Assembly (NCBI RefSeq): GCF_000717475.1
Contig: NZ_JPIK01000025.1
Location: forward strand, 22,219-84,165
Source: Desulfonatronum thiodismutans
Lineage (GTDB): Bacteria > Desulfobacterota > Desulfovibrionia > Desulfovibrionales > Desulfonatronaceae
DNA: 61,947 bases
Reading direction: 5' to 3'
In this document: piece after piece, positions 55,449 to 61,947 of the stretch
Numbering within the stretch: the stretch's first letter is position 1
Layout: each line of letters starts with the position of its first letter
The notes under the pieces: model-generated
What the model was told of the DNA's origin: nothing
The model's database searches: none
Seen by the model: only the letters and a program-made list of their open reading frames with translations
Translations under genes and position numbers: made by a program

Positions 55449-56393
55449 ATGCTTGCGTATATCGTCAGGCGGGCGCTCATCGCGCTTGCCGCCCTGCTCG
55501 CGATATCCTTTCTCTCCTATACATTGGTGAACTTCACCCCCGCGGACCCAGCCGAAGTGGCCCTGCGGGTCAACGACATCATTCCCACGCCCGAGGCCAT
55601 CGAGGAAATGCGCACCGAACTCGGCCTCGACGACCCGTTTCTGGTCCGGTACGTCAAATGGCTGGGCAACGCGGCGCGTCTGGATTTCGGCAATTCCTTC
55701 ACGAACAGGAGTCGCAGCGTCTCGGGAGAACTGGCCCGCGCTTTTCCGTACACCGCCACCCTGGCGGGCATGGCCCTGGTCTTCGTGATCGGCCTGAGCC
55801 TGCCCCTGGGCGTGGCCTGCGCGGTCTGGAAGGACGGCCTGTTCGACCGGGGCGTGCGTCTGGCGGTCTTCGCGGGCACGTCCATGCCGAACTACTGGCT
55901 GGCCTATCTGCTGATCTGGCTTTTCGCGCTCAAGTTCGGCGTTCTGCCCAGCAGCGGGACGAGCACCCTGGCCCACTACATCCTGCCGGCCATGGCCCTG
56001 AGTACGCTGTATATCGCGACCTACGTGCGGCTGATCCGCAACAGCATGCTGGAGAACATGAAGGAAAATCATGTTCTGTACGCCCGGGCCCGGGGGCTGA
56101 GCGAGAAGCGGGTCATTCTCGGGCACGTGCTGAAAAATTCCTTGCAATCCTCCATGACCGCCATCGGCGTGGGCATCGTCCGGCTGCTCTCCGGCACGGT
56201 GGTCATCGAAAACATATTCGCCATTCCCGGACTCGGTCGGCTGTGCGTGGCCAGCATCTTCAACCGGGATTATCCGACCATTCAGGCCTACATCCTGGTC
56301 ATGGGAGCCTTTTTCGTCCTGGCCAGCTTCCTGGTGGACGCCCTGCAGTGCGCCCTTGATCCGCGAAGGAAAGCGGGGACGGCCAATGCGTAG
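55449..56393 (+). CDS. nikB: Nickel ABC transporter permease NikB
   Basis: The 314-residue product is the length of E. coli NikB. It has six membrane helices, starting MLAYIVRRALIALAALLAI, and the EAA loop ARARGLSEKRVILGHVLKN that docks the ATPase. The ATG at 55449 begins the conserved N terminus; the frame is open upstream into the terminator. Its stop overlaps the start of nikC. Confidence 0.9.
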   Translation: MLAYIVRRALIALAALLAISFLSYTLVNFTPADPAEVALRVNDIIPTPEAIEEMRTELGLDDPFLVRYVKWLGNAARLDFGNSFTNRSRSVSGELARAFPYTATLAGMALVFVIGLSLPLGVACAVWKDGLFDRGVRLAVFAGTSMPNYWLAYLLIWLFALKFGVLPSSGTSTLAHYILPAMALSTLYIATYVRLIRNSMLENMKENHVLYARARGLSEKRVILGHVLKNSLQSSMTAIGVGIVRLLSGTVVIENIFAIPGLGRLCVASIFNRDYPTIQAYILVMGAFFVLASFLVDALQCALDPRRKAGTANA

Positions 56394-57204
56394 CCTGCTC
56401 GCCAACAAGGTCGCGGTCGGCTGTCTCGCCCTGATCGGGCTGTTCTGCGTCGCCGGGGTGTTCGCGCCGTGGCTTGCGCCGCATGCTCCCAACCAGATCG
56501 ACGTCATCAACTCCCTGGCCTCGCCGTCCTGGGAGTATCCTTTCGGCACGGATCATCTGGGACGCTGCCTGCTGTCCCGGATGCTGTTCGGAATCCGGAT
56601 CACCCTGTTCTATTCCATGCTCACCATGGCCGTCACGGCCTTGTGCGGGGCGGCCATCGGCGTGATCTCCGGCTATGTCCGCGGCAAACTCGACGAACTC
56701 ATCATGCGCGTCTGCGACGTGATGCTGTCGTTTCCCTATGAGATCATGGTGCTGTGCATCGTCGGCATTCTGGGGCCGGGCCTGATGAACATCGTCATCG
56801 CCAATTTCATCGCCAAGCTGGCCTGGTACGTGAAGATGATCCGCTCCAGCGTGATCAGCTTTTCCAGCAAAAACTATATTCTGTATTCCCAAACCATCGG
56901 GACGTCCCGACGGTACATCTTCTTCCGGCACCTGTTTCCCAACGTCGCGTCGGAGACCATTCTCCTGGCCACCCTGGACATCGGCTGGATCATCATCACC
57001 ATCTCAACCCTGTCCTTCCTGGGCCTGGGCGTGCAACTGCCCACGGCCGAGTGGGGGGCCATGCTCAGCGAGGCACGCGAAGTGTTGATGACCAACCCCG
57101 GGCAGATGATCATTCCGGGGTTGGCGATCATGATCGTGGTTGCGACCTTCAACCTGCTGGGCGACAGCCTGCGCGACATCCTGGATCCAAAGGAGAGCCA
57201 ATGA
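56386..57204 (+). CDS. nikC: Nickel ABC transporter permease NikC
   Basis: The 272-residue membrane protein has the family N-terminal helix, the motif FGTDHLGRCLLSRML that starts the permease core, and the EAA loop QTIGTSRRYIFFRHLFPN. It begins inside the last codons of nikB (8-base overlap) and its last codon overlaps the ATG of nikD, so translation is coupled. Confidence 0.9.
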   Translation: MRSLLANKVAVGCLALIGLFCVAGVFAPWLAPHAPNQIDVINSLASPSWEYPFGTDHLGRCLLSRMLFGIRITLFYSMLTMAVTALCGAAIGVISGYVRGKLDELIMRVCDVMLSFPYEIMVLCIVGILGPGLMNIVIANFIAKLAWYVKMIRSSVISFSSKNYILYSQTIGTSRRYIFFRHLFPNVASETILLATLDIGWIIITISTLSFLGLGVQLPTAEWGAMLSEAREVLMTNPGQMIIPGLAIMIVVATFNLLGDSLRDILDPKESQ

Positions 57205-58022
57205 CCTTGCTGCGCGTTGAAAATCTTTCCATCACCCATCGCCACGGTCGGAACCTGACTCCGCTGACCCGGGACGTCTCCTTTGCCCTGGACCCCGGCG
57301 AATGCCTGGGCATCGTGGGCGGCTCGGGCAGCGGCAAAAGTCTGACCTGCGGTGCGATCACCGGCCTCTTGTCCGAGCATCTTCTGGTTTCCGGGCGGGT
57401 GGATTTCAAGGGGGTGGACCTGCTGACCCTGCCCGCGAAAAAACGGCGGGAACTGCGCGGCAGCCGGATCTGCATGATCCTGCAAAGCCCCATGACCGCG
57501 TTCAATCCTTTGTCCGCCATCGGCGCGCAGATCGTGGAAACCATCACCGCGCACCAGCGGGTCGCTCCCGCCGCCGCGTTGGAGATGATGGTCGAGGGCT
57601 TCGCGCGGGTGAATCTGCGTGCTCCCCGAAGCATTTTCGGGAAATATCCGCATGAACTGAGCGGGGGCATGCTGCAGCGGGTGATGACCGCGCTGGCCCT
57701 GGTCATGCGCCCGGAAATCATCATCGCGGACGAGCCGACCACGGCCATCGACTACGTCAGCCAGCAGGACGTGATTCGCGAATTGAAGACCATCCGCTCC
57801 GAACATCAAACCGCCTTGATCTTCGTCAGCCACGACCTGAGTCTGGTCTCCCACGTTGCGGACAACGTCCTGGTGATGCGCGAGGGTGTCGTGGTGGAGG
57901 AAGGGGACGCGGGCGCCGTGTTTTTCAATCCGCGACACGACTATACCCGTGGGTTGATCGAAAACCGGCAAAGCGTGATCCAGAAATTCGTCCAGGTCAT
58001 GGGGGAGTCGTATGCTGCTTGA
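57201..58022 (+). CDS. nikD: Nickel ABC transporter ATPase NikD
   Basis: The 273-residue ATPase has Walker A GGSGSGKS, signature LSGGMLQRV, Walker B IIIADEPTTAID and the switch His in SHDLSLVSH. It begins at the ATG at 57201 overlapping nikC. The C-terminal part (NPRHDYTRGLIEN) is that of oligopeptide/nickel importers. Confidence 0.9.
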   Translation: MTLLRVENLSITHRHGRNLTPLTRDVSFALDPGECLGIVGGSGSGKSLTCGAITGLLSEHLLVSGRVDFKGVDLLTLPAKKRRELRGSRICMILQSPMTAFNPLSAIGAQIVETITAHQRVAPAAALEMMVEGFARVNLRAPRSIFGKYPHELSGGMLQRVMTALALVMRPEIIIADEPTTAIDYVSQQDVIRELKTIRSEHQTALIFVSHDLSLVSHVADNVLVMREGVVVEEGDAGAVFFNPRHDYTRGLIENRQSVIQKFVQVMGESYAA

Positions 58023-58788
58023 GGTGCGGGAGGTAACGAAAAGCTTCACGGTGAGAACCGGGCTGTTCGCGAAATCCAGACAGGAAGTGCTCAAGGGCGT
58101 GTCCTTCGTCATGGGGCAGGGCGAATGCGTCGGTATTGTCGGGGAGTCGGGCAGCGGCAAAAGCACGCTGGGCAGAATCATCCTGGGCCTGGATAAACCG
58201 GACGGCGGTCGGGTGATCTTCTCCAAGGACAAGGCCGGTTCCGCCCTGGCGCGCAGCGTGGTCTTTCAGGACTACACCACGTCCGTGAATCCCCGGATGC
58301 GTATTGCCGAGGTCGTGGCCGAGCCGCTGCTTGCCCTGGGCTTGAACACTTCGGCCCGGAAGAAACGGGTCGCGGAGCTGCTGGAGGAAGTGGGGCTGTC
58401 CCAGGATCTCGCGGATCACTACCCGCATCAGCTCAGTGGGGGGCAGTTGCAGCGGGTGTGCATCGCCCGGGCCATCGCCCCGAAGCCGTCCTTCATCCTT
58501 TGCGACGAGGCGGTGAGTTCCCTGGACGTGTCCGTGCAATCGCAAATCCTGGCCCTGTTGCGCGACCTCAAGGAGCGCTACCGGATATCCTATCTGTTCA
58601 TTACCCACGACATTACCGTGGCCACGTACATCTGCGACAAGTTGCTGTTTTTCAATGACGGCCAGGTCGTCGAGCAGCTCGACGACCTGGCCGTGCTCCC
58701 CAGGGCCGAAACCTCCTATGCCCGGCAATTGCTGCGGGCCGCCCACTTTCTGGAAAAACCCTTTGCCCGCCGGATCGGTCATGGCTGA
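58012..58788 (+). CDS. nikE: Nickel ABC transporter ATPase NikE
   Basis: The 258-residue ATPase has Walker A GESGSGKST, signature LSGGQLQRV and Walker B FILCDEAVSSLD. It overlaps nikD by 11 bases and the MATE gene by 8. With nikD it powers import through NikBC. Confidence 0.9.
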   Translation: MLLEVREVTKSFTVRTGLFAKSRQEVLKGVSFVMGQGECVGIVGESGSGKSTLGRIILGLDKPDGGRVIFSKDKAGSALARSVVFQDYTTSVNPRMRIAEVVAEPLLALGLNTSARKKRVAELLEEVGLSQDLADHYPHQLSGGQLQRVCIARAIAPKPSFILCDEAVSSLDVSVQSQILALLRDLKERYRISYLFITHDITVATYICDKLLFFNDGQVVEQLDDLAVLPRAETSYARQLLRAAHFLEKPFARRIGHG

Positions 58789-60121
58789 GACCCCTCTTTC
58801 CCATCGCGACTACCTGAAGATCGCCCTTCCGTTCATCGCGGCCACGGTGACCCAGCCCCTGCTGGGCGCCGTGGACACCGCGGTGGTGGGGCACCTGGAT
58901 TCCCCGATCTATATCGGCGGCGTGGCCATCGGCACGGTGATCCTGAACACCCTTTACTGGCTGTTCGGTTTTTTTCGGGTCAGCACCACCAGCCAGAGCG
59001 CCATCGCCCTGGGCACGGGGCACGGGGAGGATCTGGCCGCCAGCCTGGCCCGTCCGTTCTGCATCGCCGCCGGGGTCGGGCTGCTGTTCATTCTTCTTCA
59101 GGCCCCCATCTGGCATGCGGCCCGAGCCGTCATGGCCCCGGAGCCCGACGTGGCCGAACAGACCCGGATCTACTTCACCATCCTGATCTGGGGGGCGCCG
59201 CTGGTCTTGCTGAACTATACCGTGATCGGCTGGCTGATGGGCCAGGCCCGGACCAGGGCGACGCTGATCACCCAGGTCACCGGGAACGTGGTGAACATCA
59301 TCCTGGACATCGCCTTGGTCACCTACTGGGGCTTCGGCGTGGCCGGAGTGGCCGCGGCCAGCTTGGCGGCCCAGGCCCTGATGCTGTCCCTGGGGCTGTA
59401 TTTCGTGTCCAAAACCGCGGATTTGCCCGTGGCCCGGTTCGTCGCCGCGGTCCGGATGCGCAAGGAGGACGTGCGGGCCATCGTCTCGGCGAATACCGAT
59501 CTTCTTTTGCGCACGGTATGCCTGCTGACCATGTTTTTCCTGATGACCAAGGTGGCCGCATCCATGGGAACCAACGTCCTGGCCGGTAACGCGGTGCTGC
59601 TCCAGGTCACCTTTATCGTCAGCTACATTTTCGACGGTATTGCCAACGCCTCCAGCGTGTTTTCCGGGAAATCCGTCGGTCGACGGGACGGGCAGCTGCT
59701 CCGGGCCACCTTACGGCGCACGACCCAATGGACTGCGTCCACCGCTTTTTTCCTGACCCTGATCCTGTGGTTCGGGGGGGAGGCCGTGGGCACGCTGTTC
59801 ACCGATATTCCGGAGGTCCTGGCGAGCTACACGGAAATTCATCTCTGGGCCGTGGTCTTCCCATTGATCGCCGGCTTCGGCCTGACCTTCTACGGGGTGT
59901 TTACCGGCAGCGGCGTCACGCGGCCCGTGCGGAATGCCACGTTTTTCGCGCTGGTTGTTTTCCTGATCGGCCTGGCGCTCTTCGTCGGTCCCTGGGGCAA
60001 CCACGGGCTCTGGCTGTCTTTTCTGATCTTCTATGTTGGCCGCGGCGCTTTTCTGGTTCCGTATCTTGGGGCGGTGCGGCGCAAGGTTGGAAGTCAAGGA
60101 GGGCCGAGACTTGAAACCTGA
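58781..60121 (+). CDS. MATE family efflux transporter
   Basis: MATE proteins expel organic cations and other small molecules using sodium or proton gradients. The 446-residue product has twelve predicted helices (ALPFIAATVTQPLLGAVDTAVVG at the N terminus) and resembles the DinF branch. It starts within nikE, so importer and exporter are made together; metallophore export is a possible reason. Its final residues and its TGA stop are inside a heptad array (stop = TGA of TGAGACC). Confidence 0.9.
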   Translation: MAETPLSHRDYLKIALPFIAATVTQPLLGAVDTAVVGHLDSPIYIGGVAIGTVILNTLYWLFGFFRVSTTSQSAIALGTGHGEDLAASLARPFCIAAGVGLLFILLQAPIWHAARAVMAPEPDVAEQTRIYFTILIWGAPLVLLNYTVIGWLMGQARTRATLITQVTGNVVNIILDIALVTYWGFGVAGVAAASLAAQALMLSLGLYFVSKTADLPVARFVAAVRMRKEDVRAIVSANTDLLLRTVCLLTMFFLMTKVAASMGTNVLAGNAVLLQVTFIVSYIFDGIANASSVFSGKSVGRRDGQLLRATLRRTTQWTASTAFFLTLILWFGGEAVGTLFTDIPEVLASYTEIHLWAVVFPLIAGFGLTFYGVFTGSGVTRPVRNATFFALVVFLIGLALFVGPWGNHGLWLSFLIFYVGRGAFLVPYLGAVRRKVGSQGGPRLET

Positions 60122-60265
60122 GACCTGAGGGGGGAGAGGAAAGAGCTGAGGAATGAGACCCCGGTCTTCGCCGGGACAGGCTCTGAGACCTGAAAAAATA
60201 CTGGAATGCTGGGATGTTGGAATTAAAGGAGATGGCTGAGGGGTGAGACCTGAGGGGGAGCTCCC
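60105..60265. repeat. Heptad-repeat element 4 with inserted hairpin and octads
   Basis: Units CGAGACT, TGAAACC, TGAGACC and TGAGGGG (60105-60132) start inside the MATE gene. Further units follow near 60148 and 60180, separated by a small hairpin CCCGGTCTTCGCCGGG. Three octads of TRYTGGRA type lie at about 60200-60223, and a last heptad run near 60235-60257. No inverted arm is seen. Confidence 0.7.
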
Positions 60266-60301
60266 GGTCTGGGGCAGGAGCTTGTTGGGCGTGGGGTGTC
60301 C

Positions 60302-61831
60302 CTATTTCAGCTTGGCTGCTGTTTGCTTCAATTCCGTCACGTCCATGAGCATGACCAGGGCGCCGTCGTACTCGCCTGTTTCCGTGAACAGCGGCGCGGC
60401 GGAAATCATCACCCAAATGATGTGGCCGTTTTTGTGAATGATGCTGGCTGGAAAGCGTACACTGTGGCCGGCCCGGTTCTGCATCGCGAAAAAATGGATC
60501 CGTTCGGCTTCTTCTGGGACCGCCAAGTCCAGGGCCGAAACCCCCAGCAGTTCCGCGGCGGAGTGTCCTATAAGCTTTTGTATCCGGGCATTGGCGAACA
60601 TGATCCGCAAGTGCCGGTCCAGGCGCAGTACGCCCTCGTTGGCTGTTTCCAGAATCAGGCGATGCTGTTCCTCGCTTTCCCGAAGCCGTTCCTGAGCCGC
60701 CATGACCGCGGTCAGGTCGTGGAGCGTGACGATAACGCCGAGTATTTCTTTGTTTTTAAAACAGGGAGTAAGAAATACCCGCATATATCGTCGCCCATGG
60801 CCTCCATAACTGAGCCATTCTTCCTTGATCGTCGCTTGTCCGTGGAGTTGTGCTTTTTCCATGTCAGGTTGAAGAGCTTGATCAAAAAAAACGCGTCCCC
60901 AGCGTTCGATCAATACATCGTTGTACATCCGCCCCTCGAGCTTCCGCACGGGGATTCCCGCAAGCCGGGCATACGCGGGATTGACCTTTGTAACCAAGCC
61001 GGACCTGTCCACGAATATCTGGGCGTCCTGGGAGCTGGCGATCATCAGATCGGATATTCGCAACCCTTGTTCGGCCTTTTCCCGTTCAAGAATCTCCTGT
61101 TGCAACCTCTCCACGGTCAGGGCCAGTTCCTTGTTCCGCTCCAGCATGTACGCTTCCAGTTGTCTCTGATTGTGAGCAAAGGAGTGGTGCAGGGCGATGC
61201 AGTCCGTCACTTCCCGCACGGTCACCAGGAGGCCGTTTTCGTTTTCCGTCCTGGAGCCCAAAGGCTCGGCCTGGATCACGATCATGCGCCGCATCGAACC
61301 TTTCCCGGTCAAGGGAATCATGATGCCTCGTTCGTTCGGCTCCTGGGCGGAGGAGCGAATGAACGATTCGACCGTCTCTCTGTCCGCGGAATCTACATGC
61401 TTGAGGAAACGCTTCAGGGTGGGCCTGATGGAAAAGGGGCGATAACCCAGCAAGACATACAAGGAAGCGGACCATGTTCCGTGCCGGGAAGAAGCGGGAA
61501 GGAACCATACCCCGGTCCTGATGGAGGTAATCTCGTCGTTGGAAATGGGTGCGGGGCGTTCCCGGTCGGATGAAGGGGGACGTTCGGAATGGTTTGGTGG
61601 CGGGGAGGGGTCATGAAAGAGAAAAAGGCTCACCGGGGCGGTATCCAGAACCCGGCAAAGTTTTTCCAGGAGAGTAAAGGAAGGCGTGGACACGCCGCGC
61701 TCGATGCGGCTGATTTGTTTCAGGCTCAAGCCGACTCTTTCCGCCAATCCGGATTGGGTCAAACGCTTCAGAGACCGATAATATCGGAGCCGTTCGCCGA
61801 ACCGTCTGGCTACCGACAAGTCTTCACTCAT
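60302..61831 (-). CDS. XRE-type HTH regulator with PAS sensor domains
   Basis: The 509-residue product starts with an XRE helix-turn-helix (residues 8-65: YYRSLKRLTQSGLAERVGLSLKQISRIERG), followed by a region with a PAS-like fold near 110-225, a coiled coil near 235-270 (LERNKELALTVERLQQEI) and two clear PAS domains, the last with LETANEGVLRLDRHLRIMFANARIQKLIGHS. No kinase, cyclase or sigma-54 domain is present. It is a soluble DNA-binding sensor of a redox or ligand signal; targets unknown. Confidence 0.85.
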   Translation of the reverse strand: MSEDLSVARRFGERLRYYRSLKRLTQSGLAERVGLSLKQISRIERGVSTPSFTLLEKLCRVLDTAPVSLFLFHDPSPPPNHSERPPSSDRERPAPISNDEITSIRTGVWFLPASSRHGTWSASLYVLLGYRPFSIRPTLKRFLKHVDSADRETVESFIRSSAQEPNERGIMIPLTGKGSMRRMIVIQAEPLGSRTENENGLLVTVREVTDCIALHHSFAHNQRQLEAYMLERNKELALTVERLQQEILEREKAEQGLRISDLMIASSQDAQIFVDRSGLVTKVNPAYARLAGIPVRKLEGRMYNDVLIERWGRVFFDQALQPDMEKAQLHGQATIKEEWLSYGGHGRRYMRVFLTPCFKNKEILGVIVTLHDLTAVMAAQERLRESEEQHRLILETANEGVLRLDRHLRIMFANARIQKLIGHSAAELLGVSALDLAVPEEAERIHFFAMQNRAGHSVRFPASIIHKNGHIIWVMISAAPLFTETGEYDGALVMLMDVTELKQTAAKLK

Positions 61832-61893
61832 GAGAGTCCTCCGCGGGGGGAAGGAAGTCCATCATCGTAAGGGATGTCGAGCGGTTGTCCGGA

Positions 61894-61924
61894 AGCCGTC
61901 TCGACGTTTCACGTCGAGACGGCT
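61894..61924. terminator. Hairpin, second copy
   Basis: AGCCGTCTCGACGT is followed by TTC and its exact complement, a 14-bp stem, and then CCGTAAC. The hairpin and flank match those at 50981-51020. It lies about 60 bases upstream of the XRE-PAS gene. Confidence 0.55.
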
Positions 61925-61947
61925 CCGTAACTCAACTTTCGGGGTTG

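Overview
The window is a contiguous piece of chromosome from a GC-rich Gram-negative bacterium, most likely of the order Desulfovibrionales (Desulfobacterota). The grounds are family-level recognition: a Desulfovibrio-type short-chain flavodoxin, a stand-alone AICAR transformylase without the IMP cyclohydrolase half, an enlarged FeoB with a Cys-rich FeoB-associated partner, TAXI-type TRAP transport with a linked universal stress protein, and the order mfd, two SurA-type chaperones, rodZ, recO, glyQS. The genus cannot be fixed from sequence reading alone. No rRNA, tRNA, CRISPR array, prophage or intact transposase gene was seen.

Layout. 80-11.7 kb: a small hypothetical gene, then a housekeeping run (mfd, two periplasmic chaperones, rodZ, recO, glyQ, glyS, rpsT). 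12-17 kb: an epimerase/lipid-phospho-sugar transferase pair for surface polysaccharide, a thioesterase, a lone TolQ-like channel and an SDR-DUF2867 protein. 17-21.2 kb: a tight three-gene operon of an ATP-grasp ligase, a KamA-family radical SAM aminomutase with altered substrate-binding positions, and an M20 peptidase; this is the best candidate for an undescribed pathway. 21.3-25.2 kb: TAXI-TRAP transporter plus UspA. 25.3-34.8 kb: outer-membrane barrel, plsY, RNase II-like protein, purH (AICAR transformylase), small hypothetical, mltF, purA and a DNA polymerase III delta'-like gene. 34.9-43.7 kb: metal section with feoA, feoB, FeoB-associated protein, two exported proteins of DUF4198 type, an atypical P1B-type ATPase and two small HMA-like proteins. 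43.9-47.5 kb: a probable redox/signalling cluster (two STAS-like proteins, thioredoxin, histidine kinase, DUF2325, flavodoxin). 48.2-53.1 kb: hybrid histidine kinase and chemotaxis receptor. 53.7-60.1 kb: nikABCDE-type metal importer whose last gene overlaps a MATE exporter. 60.3-61.8 kb: an XRE-PAS regulator.

Intergenic space is the second unusual aspect. Four gaps, all directly 3' of plus-strand genes, carry arrays of 7-bp units of the form TGANNNN (TGAGACC, TGAGGGC, TGAAACC); three of the four are followed by an inverted arm of the same units. Because the period is 7, any three consecutive units place a TGA stop in all three frames, and the inverted arm does the same on the other strand. 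Other gaps hold a 454-bp MITE-like element with 13-bp terminal inverted repeats and a nested palindrome, a roughly 91-bp hexad-repeat element flanked by a 7-bp direct repeat inside a second dispersed repeat whose uninterrupted copy lies at about 493-535, a 124-bp palindrome, and a hairpin present twice (50981 and 61894).
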